Assembly: GCA_002372275.1 (NCBI GenBank)
Contig: DFFP01000002.1
Span: forward strand, 15,642-68,479
DNA: 52,838 bases
Direction of reading: 5' to 3'
Source of the DNA: Alphaproteobacteria bacterium UBA3773
GTDB lineage: Bacteria > Pseudomonadota > Alphaproteobacteria > RF32 > CAG-239
Each line of letters begins with the position of its first letter. The stretch's first letter is position 1. The notes beneath the pieces are model-generated. The model was not told where the DNA came from. It searched no databases and saw nothing but the letters and a program-made list of their open reading frames with translations. Positions 27,937 to 36,414 of the stretch are shown here, piece by piece. The position numbers were made by a program, and so were the translations under genes.

Positions 27937-29082
27937 TCATCGGTATTTTAGTGTAAAAGTGTTTTTGCCGTGATTTTGTTGAGTTAAATAGGTTGCTTCT
28001 TTAACGGTATAAATGCGTTTGCCTCTATAACTGATAATATTGCCGTTTTCATCATAAAGTGTGTAGCTTCCATCAGTATTTTTAATCATATTTGGGTCGT
28101 TAAATAAGATACCATTTGCTTTTCCATATGCTATACATTCTGCAATTGTCGTACAGTTTTCGTCAGTAGCTGCCATATCGATTAATTTTAAGCACCCAGT
28201 TGTTGTTTGACAAAGTACACCATTTTGTGCCATTATTTTAGCTTTATTATTTTTATAGTCTAAAGCATCGGCTACACAAGACTCATAATCTTTGCAAGAA
28301 AAATTTCCACCTTTTCCCATATTATCAGGTGTTGCCCAAAAAGAATCTCCTATAGGATTCCCGTTTATATCTGTTAAAAAATAAACACCATTTTTATCTT
28401 TATCATACATTTTAATTTCAACAGAAGCTCCTTTGTTTTCACAATGTGCATTGTATCGACAATAGACAATAACGTTTGAATTCATATATCCAAACAATCC
28501 CTCGCCACCTCTGCCTGGTGTATTGGAACTCAAAATTCCTTCAATGACTAAATACTCAAGTGGTATATTTCTAAAAGCGCGTGTGCCTATATATGTCACA
28601 GATTCCGGGATGACAAGACTTGTAAAAGATGTACCTTCAAATGTAGAACCTCCGATAGAAGTAACTGAATCTGGAATATTGATATTAGAAAGCGGATATT
28701 GTCCAGATGGTCCTCCATAAAATGATAGATCACCGATAGAAGTCAGGGTGTCTGGGAGAGATACACTCTGGGCTTGTGTATATATCAATGACAAATTACC
28801 GATAGAAGTAATGCCATTACCAACTACAATATTTGTAATTTGATTTCTTTTAGAATTCCATGGGGCATTTCCTTGAGTATCATACATATCTCCCGATCCG
28901 GTTATGTTGAGCTGTTTGTTACCATTTTGATTTATTGTATCTGAGCTTAAATAAGCCATACAATCATCACCGCAACTCCAACAATCAACATTAAGAGTCG
29001 TCCCTTGCGGACAATTAGCTGTTGCCCAAGAATTTTCCACTATGCAAATACTGAAAACAATAATCCAAATAGCCATTTTCAT
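27937..29082 (-). CDS. Secreted BspA-like leucine-rich-repeat protein with C-terminal tag
   Basis: 381 residues. The start at 29082 is preferred over 29124 because AGGAG lies 9-10 nt upstream and a signal peptide (MKMAIWIIVFSIC..., ending near SWA-T) then begins at residue 1. The N-terminal segment has CWSCGDDC, like CQSCGNNC in the 8492 protein. LRR_5 repeats follow (about 75-175, for example LPDTLTSIGDLSF and IPDSVTSIG), then a Cys-containing linker. The tag RIYT...GKNTFTLKYR ends the protein. It is likely an outer-surface protein. RNA unit C and two dispersed repeats lie upstream. Confidence 0.82.
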   Translation of the reverse strand: MKMAIWIIVFSICIVENSWATANCPQGTTLNVDCWSCGDDCMAYLSSDTINQNGNKQLNITGSGDMYDTQGNAPWNSKRNQITNIVVGNGITSIGNLSLIYTQAQSVSLPDTLTSIGDLSFYGGPSGQYPLSNINIPDSVTSIGGSTFEGTSFTSLVIPESVTYIGTRAFRNIPLEYLVIEGILSSNTPGRGGEGLFGYMNSNVIVYCRYNAHCENKGASVEIKMYDKDKNGVYFLTDINGNPIGDSFWATPDNMGKGGNFSCKDYESCVADALDYKNNKAKIMAQNGVLCQTTTGCLKLIDMAATDENCTTIAECIAYGKANGILFNDPNMIKNTDGSYTLYDENGNIISYRGKRIYTVKEATYLTQQNHGKNTFTLKYR

Positions 29083-29103
29083 GAGTTTTTTCTCCTTATT
29101 TTT

Positions 29104-29185
29104 AGATTTTCGGGACAAGCCCAAAAATGAGTTTTAAGTTGCATGGATCGCGACGTCGCGCCCAAAGGCGCTCCTCGCGATGACG
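29104..29185. repeat. Two dispersed repeats between RNA unit C and its gene
   Basis: 29104-29131 is a degenerate GGACAAGCC-type repeat ending AATGAG. 29142-29185 is GATCGCGACGTCGCG...GCTCCTCGCGATGACG, an inverted-repeat unit of the same ATGAC-ending class. Confidence 0.55.
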
Positions 29186-29198
29186 TTTTAAATAAATT

Positions 29199-29451
29199 AA
29201 AACCGCCGTTAAAAAGGCGGTCGGAGAGTGCTAAAATCATATGCTAGAAAATGACTCCTATAACCTTTAGGAAAACCATTGAACATCCGTTATAGGCTCC
29301 CCGAACCAAAAGGATACTCGGGGATAATATGTGCGCCTTTTAAAAATTAAAAAGGACAGCACTACGAGCAGTGTTATCCGTCACTGCAGTGGATAAAAAG
29401 CCGATGAAAGCTCCGCGCCTAATCAAGGCACTTGATATGAAAACATATCAT
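29199..29451 (-). ncRNA. Structured RNA unit C (leader of the BspA-like gene at 27937)
   Basis: A plausible minus-strand promoter is TTGATA (plus 29481-29486), 17 nt, TATCAT (plus 29458-29463). The unit is longer than the others, with an extra hairpin near its 5' end. P1 is 29374-29379 with 29391-29396. P2 begins with 29227-29232 pairing to 29358-29363. The CCCCGA complement at 29299-29304 pairs with 29318-29323, or the overlapping 29297-29303 pairs with 29222-29226. The terminator stem is 29202-29207 with 29216-29221, but its U run is short. The conserved core seen in other units is not clear here. Confidence 0.55.
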
Positions 29452-29596
29452 AAAAGTATGATAGCAAGTTTTCGAGCTAATATCAAGAAAATTTTTGCTT
29501 TTTCTCTTGTGCACAAGGTGCGTAAATAGGGCTTGAAAAAAAGTGTAAAATAGCAGATTTTAGGAAAAATAAAATCGAAAATTTAATAAAAATAAA

Positions 29597-30334
29597 ATGC
29601 AAGTATCAGATGAAGGTTATATAGTTAACATACTCAAATATGGTGAAAATTCTTTAATTATCACCATCGTGTCCGTTGGGCATGGAAAGATCACGGGGTT
29701 TGTGAAAGGCGCTTTAACAAAAAAGAAACTCGGTGTTTTTCAACTCGGGAATAAAATCTCATTTAATGCGTATGCAAGGCTTGAAGATAATATGCCCTCA
29801 TTAAAGGGAATTGAGCTTTTATCAAGTGCGGCGCCGAGCGTTTTAACGAATCCTCAAAAGCTTGCCGTTTTAAGTTCTTTTTGCGAACTTTGTTATAAAA
29901 CTTTGCCTGAAAATGAACCTTTGGAGGGTTTAATTCGTTCTGTTATATGTTTTATGGAAAATTTAAGCGCTGATGATTGGCTGAAAAATTATGCCGTTTT
30001 TGAGTTCAGATTGCTTTATTTTTTGGGGATCGGTTTGGATTTGGGAAGTTGCGTGGTGAGCGGAAGAATTGATCATTTGGCTTATGTGTCGCCAAAATCG
30101 GGGCGAGCTGTTTGTGAGGAAGTGGGGCGGCCTTATCAAGAGAAGCTTTTCAAATATCCGCATTTTGCGCTTCATCGCAATATTGTGCCGACCCTCAAAG
30201 ATGTGCTTGATTTGCTTTCAATGACGGAGTTTTTCCTCAAAAAAAACTTTTTTGCCGTGCACGGCTTGAAATTTCCGCAAAACCGTGATAATTTGCTAAA
30301 AATTTTAGAACAAAAGAAAGACGAAAATGCCTGA
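29597..30334 (+). CDS. recO: DNA repair protein RecO
   Basis: 245 residues, the usual length. The N-terminal OB-fold begins DEGYIVNILKYGENSLIITIVS and continues GKITGFVKGA, typical of RecO. RecO loads RecA on gapped DNA together with RecR. The C-terminal domain is present, with single Cys residues but no clear CxxC zinc site. It overlaps parC by 8 bp, so the two are likely co-translated. The 29452-29596 stretch upstream holds the divergent promoters. Confidence 0.9.
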   Translation: MQVSDEGYIVNILKYGENSLIITIVSVGHGKITGFVKGALTKKKLGVFQLGNKISFNAYARLEDNMPSLKGIELLSSAAPSVLTNPQKLAVLSSFCELCYKTLPENEPLEGLIRSVICFMENLSADDWLKNYAVFEFRLLYFLGIGLDLGSCVVSGRIDHLAYVSPKSGRAVCEEVGRPYQEKLFKYPHFALHRNIVPTLKDVLDLLSMTEFFLKKNFFAVHGLKFPQNRDNLLKILEQKKDENA

Positions 30335-32555
30335 AATTGAAGCCAAAGTCAGAGATGTTTCCTTAAAAGATGAATTAAGCAAACGCTACCTTTCATATGC
30401 GATGTCAACAATTGTGTCACGCTCGCTGCCGGATGTCAGGGATGGGTTGAAACCGGTGCACAGAAGGCTCATGTATGCGATGCGTCAGTTGCATCTTGAC
30501 CCGAAAACAGGGTATAAAAAATGTGCGCGTGTGGTCGGCGATGTGATCGGTAAATATCACCCGCACGGTGACGTCGGTGTGTATGGAGCCATGGTGCGCT
30601 TGGCTCAGGATTTTTCTGTTCGGTATCCGCTGGTGGACGGGCAGGGTAACTTTGGTAATATCGACGGTGATGGTGCCGCGGCCATGCGTTATACAGAAGC
30701 GAGATTGACAGATTTTGCCATGTCGCTGATGGAAGGTTTATCGGATGATGCCGTTGATTTTGCAGATACGTATGACGGTGAAGAACAAGAACCGGTCGTG
30801 ATGCCCTCGGCCGTGCCGAATTTGCTTTGTAACGGGTCGTCGGGGATTGCGGTCGGTATGGCCACCAATATTCCGACACACAATTTAAGCGAAGTTTGTG
30901 ATGCGCTTTTATATTTGATTGAAAATCAAGAAGCCTCAGATGAAGAGTTGGTTCGCCGCTTAAAAGGTCCGGATTTTCCAACGGGCGGGATTATTGTTGA
31001 CAGCTTTGAAAGTATTGTGCAGACCTATAAACAAGGAAAAGGTTCGTTTCGTATTCGTGCACGTTGGAACACCGAAGATTTAGGGCACGGACAATATCAA
31101 ATTGTGGTCACCGAAATTCCGTATGGGGTCTTAAAATCAAAGCTCATTGAAAAAATCGCCGAGCTCTTAAACGCTAAAAAATTGCCGCTACTTGCGGATA
31201 TTAAAGATGAATCGGCTCAAGATATTCGAATTGTTTTAGAGCCCAAAAGCCGCACGGTTGACGCCAATGTGTTGATGGAACTTTTGTTTCAGCAAACCGA
31301 GCTCGAATCAAAATTTAATATGAATATGAACGTTTTGGACGAAGACGGCGTGCCGAGGGTGATGAGTATTTCGGAAGTCTTAAATGCTTATCTGAAGCAC
31401 AGGCACGAAGTTTTAAAGCGTCGCTCACAGCACAGACTAAATAAAATTTTGGCACGCTTAGAGATTTTATCGGGCTATTTGATTGCTTATTTAAATATAG
31501 ATGAACTTATTCAAATCATCAGGCAGGAAGATGATCCGAAATCGGTGATGATGGCAAAATTTTCTTTGACCGAAAATCAGGCCGAAGCCATTTTGAATAT
31601 GAAACTTCGCAATTTAAAAAAATTGGAAGAAACAGAAATCAGAGCCGAATTTGATGATTTAACAAATGAAAAACAGTCGCTCGAAGAATTGCTTTCAAAC
31701 GAGCAAAAGCGTTTTCAAAAGCTTGCGGATGAATTAAAAGAGGTGAAGGAAAAATTCGGCAAAAAAACGGCACTCGGGCGTCGGCGGACAGATTTTGCGG
31801 CCGCACCGCAAGATGTGGAACTGACCATTGATGCATTTGTTGAAAAAGAACCGATAACGATTATTTTATCGCAAAAAGGGTGGATCAGAGCGTTGAAAGG
31901 TTTTGTGAATTTGTCAGATGAATTCAAATTCAAAGAAGAAGATACGCTTCTTTATGCCATTCATGCGCAAACAACCGATAAAATTGTTTTGCTTGATACG
32001 TCGGGTAAATTCTTTACGATCAATGCCAGCGAAATTCCTTTCGGGCGCGGGTTCGGACAACCGCTTCGTTTGATGATTGATTTATCAAATACGGATAATA
32101 TATGTTCAATGTTTGTTTATGAGCCGAAAGCAAGTTATATTATCGCTTCAAACACCGGACACGGTTTTGCCGTTGATGAAAACCATATTTTGGCGCAAAC
32201 GCGCGTTGGGCGCAAAATTATGAATACGGCAGAAGGTGAACGTGCGGCATTTTGTGTGAAAATTGAAGGGGATATGACGGCTGTTGTCGGTGAAAACAGA
32301 AAACTCTTGATTTTCAAAACGGAAGAAATTCCGTTTATGGCACGAGGGCGTGGTGTGACGCTTCAAAAGTATAAGAGCGGTGAAATGACGGATATTCAAA
32401 CGTTTGATTCTAACGTCGGTTTTTCGTATAACAGGTCGGGCGGATTGACGGTTGAGAAGAATTTGCTCTCATGGCTCGGTCATCGTGCGGGCGCAGGAAA
32501 ACTTGTTCCGTTCGGCTTTCCGAAAACAAACACGTTTTATAAAACAGATAAATAA
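30327..32555 (+). CDS. parC: DNA topoisomerase IV subunit A
   Basis: 742 residues. The catalytic Tyr is Tyr122 in AAMRYTEAR. The N-terminal GLKPVHRR and the GKYHPHGD helix are intact. The C-terminal beta-pinwheel is present but shorter than in GyrA and lacks a GyrA box, which supports ParC. In the quinolone-binding helix the usual Ser/acidic pair reads Val83 and Gly87. It works with ParE, not in this window, to decatenate chromosomes. It sits between recO and lolA in one apparent operon. Confidence 0.95.
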   Translation: MPEIEAKVRDVSLKDELSKRYLSYAMSTIVSRSLPDVRDGLKPVHRRLMYAMRQLHLDPKTGYKKCARVVGDVIGKYHPHGDVGVYGAMVRLAQDFSVRYPLVDGQGNFGNIDGDGAAAMRYTEARLTDFAMSLMEGLSDDAVDFADTYDGEEQEPVVMPSAVPNLLCNGSSGIAVGMATNIPTHNLSEVCDALLYLIENQEASDEELVRRLKGPDFPTGGIIVDSFESIVQTYKQGKGSFRIRARWNTEDLGHGQYQIVVTEIPYGVLKSKLIEKIAELLNAKKLPLLADIKDESAQDIRIVLEPKSRTVDANVLMELLFQQTELESKFNMNMNVLDEDGVPRVMSISEVLNAYLKHRHEVLKRRSQHRLNKILARLEILSGYLIAYLNIDELIQIIRQEDDPKSVMMAKFSLTENQAEAILNMKLRNLKKLEETEIRAEFDDLTNEKQSLEELLSNEQKRFQKLADELKEVKEKFGKKTALGRRRTDFAAAPQDVELTIDAFVEKEPITIILSQKGWIRALKGFVNLSDEFKFKEEDTLLYAIHAQTTDKIVLLDTSGKFFTINASEIPFGRGFGQPLRLMIDLSNTDNICSMFVYEPKASYIIASNTGHGFAVDENHILAQTRVGRKIMNTAEGERAAFCVKIEGDMTAVVGENRKLLIFKTEEIPFMARGRGVTLQKYKSGEMTDIQTFDSNVGFSYNRSGGLTVEKNLLSWLGHRAGAGKLVPFGFPKTNTFYKTDK

Positions 32556-32573
32556 GTCAAGGAAAAAACAGAT

Positions 32574-33176
32574 ATGAAAAAAATTTTATGGTTACTTCCT
32601 TTTGTTTTTATGTCAACTGCAAACGCACAAACGGCCACGGATATTCAAAAAATTGAGAATTATCTGAACTCCATGACTTCGCTGAAAGCAAATTTTGTGC
32701 AAATGGCCAGTAACGGTTCAACCTCGGAGGGGGTGCTTTATATTTCAAAACCTTCGAAAATTCGGATGGAATATGCACAGCCGACCGATGTTTTGATTGT
32801 CGGAAACGGGGATGAAGTCGTTTTTAATGATAAAGAACTGGATCAGGTGACCAATATCGATTATGACGATATCCCGGGGACAAAAATTTTAACAAATACC
32901 ATTCAAATTGATGGAAAAAACTTAAAAGCAACCGATTTTTATAAGGATAGCGGTTCAACTACCATCACGCTTGAATATGCTAAAGCCAAAGATATGGGGC
33001 CGATTACGCTGGTGTTTAATAACAGCCCGTTTGAACTCAAACAGTGGAAAATTATAGATCCGCAAAGTGTGGAAGTGACCATTTCACTTTATGATATCGT
33101 TTCGCCGGCAGATTTGAAAGATGATCTGTTTATTTTTCATCAAAAAGCCAAATCAAAGTCAAAAGGGCGAAGATAG
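32574..33176 (+). CDS. lolA: Outer-membrane lipoprotein carrier protein LolA
   Basis: 200 residues. A clear signal peptide ends near ANA-Q (about residue 19). The mature part opens with IQKIENYLNSMTSLKANFVQ, the LolA signature region, and continues with SEGVLYISKPSKIRMEY. LolA ferries lipoproteins across the periplasm to LolB. AAGGA precedes the ATG and it follows parC by 18 bp, a neighbourhood consistent with co-transcription. Confidence 0.9.
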   Translation: MKKILWLLPFVFMSTANAQTATDIQKIENYLNSMTSLKANFVQMASNGSTSEGVLYISKPSKIRMEYAQPTDVLIVGNGDEVVFNDKELDQVTNIDYDDIPGTKILTNTIQIDGKNLKATDFYKDSGSTTITLEYAKAKDMGPITLVFNNSPFELKQWKIIDPQSVEVTISLYDIVSPADLKDDLFIFHQKAKSKSKGRR

Positions 33177-33200
33177 TTTTATTTGATAAAATAAGACGTG

Positions 33201-33785
33201 TTATTTTTCGTAACCGTTGTGCTTGGGCAGGTTCGACAGTGATGTTTTTTCAACCAAAGGCGCTGAAACCTCAGTTAAAATCGAATTATCTTTTTGGTTT
33301 AGTGTTTCAAAAGGAATTTTAGAAAAATCAAGTTCTTTCGCTTGTTCAATATTTTTAATGATCGGAATTAAAGTCATGCCGTTTTGGGTAAGTTCTTTGA
33401 GGCCTTTGATGGGAGAAAAGCCGTCATTTTGCCATCTGTGTAAAAGCTCTTTTTTACAAGTACCGACAACATAGCGATATCCTTTTTGTGCACAAAATTG
33501 ATACGTATACTGCATGAGTTTGTTTGAAAGATTTGTTTTACGAAACTCTTTTTGGATACAACAACGTTCAAGTTTGGCAAAATCGCTGAAATAACGAACT
33601 CTGATTGTTCCAGCTGGCTTTGAGTCGACATATGCCAACACATGGGTTGCGCCAAAATCGTTTCCGTCAAATTCTTTTTGAGCCTCAATTCCACACTCAC
33701 GAACAAAAACGTCGCGTCTTACAGACATGGCATCGTTAAATTCTTGGGGCGTGGATACGACCTTAATGTGTATCATTTTATCCAT
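33201..33785 (-). CDS. GNAT-family N-acetyltransferase
   Basis: 194 residues. The first 140 form a GNAT domain: RRDVFVRECGI, then THVLAYVDSKPAGTIRVRY (beta4), and the acetyl-CoA-binding region KLERCCIQKEFRKTNLSNKLMQY (an R/Q-x-x-G/N-type loop, slightly atypical). A tail of about 50 residues has no domain I recognise. The substrate is unknown. It is divergent from the LysR-like gene at 33881 with a shared 95-bp promoter region, so it may be a target of that regulator. It is convergent with lolA. Confidence 0.8.
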   Translation of the reverse strand: MDKMIHIKVVSTPQEFNDAMSVRRDVFVRECGIEAQKEFDGNDFGATHVLAYVDSKPAGTIRVRYFSDFAKLERCCIQKEFRKTNLSNKLMQYTYQFCAQKGYRYVVGTCKKELLHRWQNDGFSPIKGLKELTQNGMTLIPIIKNIEQAKELDFSKIPFETLNQKDNSILTEVSAPLVEKTSLSNLPKHNGYEK

Positions 33786-33800
33786 GGTCGCATTTATAAC

Positions 33801-33850
33801 TTGACTTAAGGGTTTGTGGTATATATTACTTGTATATCTAGGTATATATT
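33801..33850 (+). promoter_or_regulatory. Promoter and palindromic operator candidate of the LysR-like gene
   Basis: TTGACT (33801-33806), 17 nt, TATTAC (33824-33829). Directly downstream, at 33831-33850, lies an imperfect palindrome GTATATCTAGGTATATA. Its complement (ATATACCTAGATATA) closely resembles 35282-35297 upstream of the other LysR gene. Confidence 0.5.
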
Positions 33851-33880
33851 TTGGGACATAACACGAACGGATTTTGAAAA

Positions 33881-34441
33881 ATGCTTGTGAAAAGTAAAAT
33901 ATCTTTTGTACGCGATTTGCTTTATTTTAAGGAAGTTATAAAGTTTGGATCAATTAAGCGTGCGGCTGAAAAAAATGGTATTAAAGCTTCGAATTTAAGC
34001 AAGCTGATGACTGATTTTGAAAAAAATTCGGGCACCATGTGGTTTGTGCGATCAACGCATGGCGTGACACCGACAAGAGATGCCGTTGAATTACTTGGAA
34101 CGCTAGAACGAATTGACGGGCTGTTTGATGAACTTCTCAAAAAAGTGTTTGATCACGCACAAAATCCGTTAAAAGTTTACGTGGCAAATGGAATTTGTAT
34201 CCCAAATATTGAAAAATGTGTTGAAAAATTTGAATATGTGATGAATGCTTCAAATGCGGATGTGATTGTTGATATCAAAAACCCGAAACACACTGCTTCA
34301 CTTGTCATCAGTGAAATAAAATTGCCCCAAAGTGTGGTACAAAGTATTTGGGTCTTGTGTAAAAATGAAAGCAGAGCCGTATACTTGTCAACATTTATAA
34401 TTTCTCAGATTCTCGATTCAAAACGTCAACGAGAGCTTTGA
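33881..34441 (+). CDS. LysR-type DNA-binding protein with shortened effector domain
   Basis: 186 residues against about 300 for normal LysR regulators. The N-terminal winged-helix part is intact (LLYFKEVIKFGSIKRAAEKNGIKASNLSKLM, then the wing and linker). The effector domain is cut to about 100 residues and ends inside the 3' end of the convergent LysR gene, with 47 bp overlap. It could be a real short regulator or a C-terminally eroded gene. No SD is obvious. The divergent GNAT gene is the likely target. Confidence 0.65.
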   Translation: MLVKSKISFVRDLLYFKEVIKFGSIKRAAEKNGIKASNLSKLMTDFEKNSGTMWFVRSTHGVTPTRDAVELLGTLERIDGLFDELLKKVFDHAQNPLKVYVANGICIPNIEKCVEKFEYVMNASNADVIVDIKNPKHTASLVISEIKLPQSVVQSIWVLCKNESRAVYLSTFIISQILDSKRQREL

Positions 34442-35279
34442 TTTTTTCGGTGTTTTCTTTATCTTTTCGCACCACAAGCCAAAATTTTGTCTGAAAGCTG
34501 ATTTTTAAGTGTTTGAGCTCAACCAATTGTGGGTCTTCCGCGGCTGTTCCGATAGGAAGAAGACCGATTCCGGTTCCGCCTTGAATTAAATTGAGTAAAA
34601 TTGCCGATGAATTGGTACTGGTCGTGATGCCTTGGATGTTTTCAAGGATTTTTCCCCATTTTTTAAAATACGTGTTGTAGCTGGTGCGATTGATGATTTT
34701 ATGATTTTGAATAAGATCAGAGATATTTTGGGGCGTTCCGAATTTTGAAAGATATTCTTTAGAAGCAAACAATCCAAATCTTAAATTGTATTCTGCCTTG
34801 ACAGATAGAGCTTTAACATTTGGTTTTTGAAAGACAATGGCCATGTCAAATTCATCGAGTTTCGGCATGTCAAGAGAACAAGTGACATCAATGTTGATTT
34901 TGGGATATTGCCGGTAAAATGAACTAAAGCATTTTGATAAAACGCCCAGTCCTAATCCATCTGTCATCCATAAATGTATGGCACCTGTTATTTGAGGACT
35001 GTCATGAGGTAGATTTTCAATTTTGTATAGCAGATTTTTAATGTTGCACACCAATGTATAATACTCGTACCCGATATCGGTCAGTTGCACACCATTTGAT
35101 AAACGGATAAGTAACTTTTGTTTGAGAGAATCTTCTAGTGCTTTAATTTGAGCCGAAAGATTAGATTGCTTCATACTATTATGCTCGGCAGCTTTGGAAA
35201 TTGAACCATAACGCACTGATTCTTCAAAACAAAGAAGTTGTTTTAATTTTACAATTGAATAATTGATGTTTTGCCCCAT
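34395..35279 (-). CDS. LysR-family transcriptional regulator
   Basis: 294 residues, normal length. The HTH is at about residues 9-60 (LKQLLCFEESVRYGSISKAAEHNSMKQSNLSAQIKALE). The effector domain follows, with a hinge near LPHDSPQITGAIHLW and a GGTGIGLLP segment typical of the family. Its effector is unknown. A palindrome-like ATATACCTGATATA lies just upstream (35282-35297), a candidate autoregulatory site, and overlaps where the ribosome site should be. It is weakly similar in HTH sequence to the 33881 protein. Confidence 0.85.
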   Translation of the reverse strand: MGQNINYSIVKLKQLLCFEESVRYGSISKAAEHNSMKQSNLSAQIKALEDSLKQKLLIRLSNGVQLTDIGYEYYTLVCNIKNLLYKIENLPHDSPQITGAIHLWMTDGLGLGVLSKCFSSFYRQYPKINIDVTCSLDMPKLDEFDMAIVFQKPNVKALSVKAEYNLRFGLFASKEYLSKFGTPQNISDLIQNHKIINRTSYNTYFKKWGKILENIQGITTSTNSSAILLNLIQGGTGIGLLPIGTAAEDPQLVELKHLKISFQTKFWLVVRKDKENTEKIKALVDVLNRESEKL

Positions 35280-35281
35280 TT

Positions 35282-35297
35282 TATATACCTGATATAT
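35282..35297. promoter_or_regulatory. Candidate LysR operator
   Basis: TATATACCTGATATAT, a near match to the reverse complement of the palindrome at 33831-33850. Located immediately upstream of the LysR start codon. Confidence 0.4.
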
Positions 35298-35375
35298 GAA
35301 ATTTAGTTCTTCTTTTTATTTTTATTAGCATATAAAATGTTATTTGCAAGATAAAAAAATAACAAAGGCAAAAAA

Positions 35376-35537
35376 ATGATTACTCAAAAAGAAACTGAAA
35401 AAATCAGTCGTATTAATGAACTTTTTTATGAATTGGTTCAAAGTCTTAAAGCTCAAAAATTTGATTTTTGCGCGTATGTGGTGGAAGATGCTTATCGCTT
35501 TTTTATGACAAGCATTGAGAACCGTTATCCAAAATAA
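35376..35537 (+). CDS. Small hypothetical protein (53 residues)
   Basis: The ATG at 35376 follows AAAGG by about 7 nt. The product is 53 residues, amphipathic and mostly helical (KISRINELFYELVQSLK and YVVEDAYRFFMTSI). There is no membrane segment or motif. It lies between divergent regulators and ends 3 bp before the stop of the convergent XRE gene. Codon use resembles its neighbours, so it is probably real. Confidence 0.6.
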   Translation: MITQKETEKISRINELFYELVQSLKAQKFDFCAYVVEDAYRFFMTSIENRYPK

Positions 35538-35540
35538 ATT

Positions 35541-35885
35541 TTAGCGAAAATGCTTAAAAAGAAGCATTAGTTCATCAAATAAAAAATCAAGAACCTGATC
35601 GTTTGAAGTGCGAATTTTTTCAATGATAAACTGCTCGCGTTCAAGCCTTGATTTTGTTTTGGAAAAATCGGGGGAACAGTCAAGCATTTGATCAATCGTG
35701 ACATCAAAAATGCGCGCCATTTCAAGAAGCATCACTAAATCCGGCACCACAAGACCGCGCTCTAAATTTGAGATGGTTCGCCAACTGACATTGCAAAGGG
35801 AGGCTAAATGTTCTTGCGTCATACCTTTGCTTTCGCGTAAGGCTTTTATTTTGAGAGCCAATATTTTTTTAATTTGTTCTTTCAT
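35541..35885 (-). CDS. XRE-family helix-turn-helix regulator
   Basis: 114 residues from the ATG at 35885, where the sequence becomes a standard XRE domain; an ATG 17 codons earlier has no better ribosome site. The HTH (IKALRESKGMTQEHLASLCNVSWRTISNLERG) occupies about residues 12-43. The C-terminal half (about 55-114) is a helical segment of unknown role, perhaps for dimerisation. The target is unknown. It lies next to a second XRE gene on the same strand. Confidence 0.82.
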   Translation of the reverse strand: MKEQIKKILALKIKALRESKGMTQEHLASLCNVSWRTISNLERGLVVPDLVMLLEMARIFDVTIDQMLDCSPDFSKTKSRLEREQFIIEKIRTSNDQVLDFLFDELMLLFKHFR

Positions 35886-35977
35886 GAAAAGTATTTTATC
35901 CTGAAAAAGAATGTTATTCCATTCACTACTTTTCATAAAATATATTCATCTAACAATAGAATGTTTATGACTGCCTC

Positions 35978-36397
35978 TTAAATTTCATTTGAGCACGACG
36001 CAGTTTGTGTTAAAAGTTCTGAAAATTTTTTGGCAGTGACAGGAAAATTGCGTTGTAATTTGAGGTAAGCGGATACAAGTTCAATGACGTCTGACCTTTG
36101 AAACGGATCTGTTAAATCGTGAGAAAAATACGGATTTGTGATTGTATCCGGTAAATCATTAAAGAAAAAACCGATTGGAAAATTCATCGCGCATGCAACG
36201 TTCCAAAGGCGTGAGGCGGAAATACGATTTTGAGATTTTTCATATTTTTGGATTTGCTGAAACGTAAGCCCCAGAAGTTCTGCCAATTTTGATTGTGTGA
36301 TGTTTCGTGCATGGCGTGCGAGAATGATTCTTTTGCCGATATGTTCATCAATCATTCTTTCAATTGGCCCTTTGGTGCGTTTGTGTTCATGTTGCAT
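35978..36397 (-). CDS. XRE-family helix-turn-helix regulator
   Basis: 139 residues from the ATG at 36397, where GGAG lies 7 nt upstream. The frame continues to 36466, but that part would run through RNA unit D. The HTH (GKRIILARHARNITQSKLAELLGLTFQQIQKYEKS) is followed by a segment (NRISASRLWNVACAMNFPIGFFF) common in alphaproteobacterial XRE proteins. The C-terminal 45 residues are helical. The ribosome site begins only about 8 nt after the U run of RNA unit D, so read-through of that terminator would control this gene. Confidence 0.85.
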   Translation of the reverse strand: MQHEHKRTKGPIERMIDEHIGKRIILARHARNITQSKLAELLGLTFQQIQKYEKSQNRISASRLWNVACAMNFPIGFFFNDLPDTITNPYFSHDLTDPFQRSDVIELVSAYLKLQRNFPVTAKKFSELLTQTASCSNEI

Positions 36398-36414
36398 TCT
36401 TTTTCTCCGTCTAT

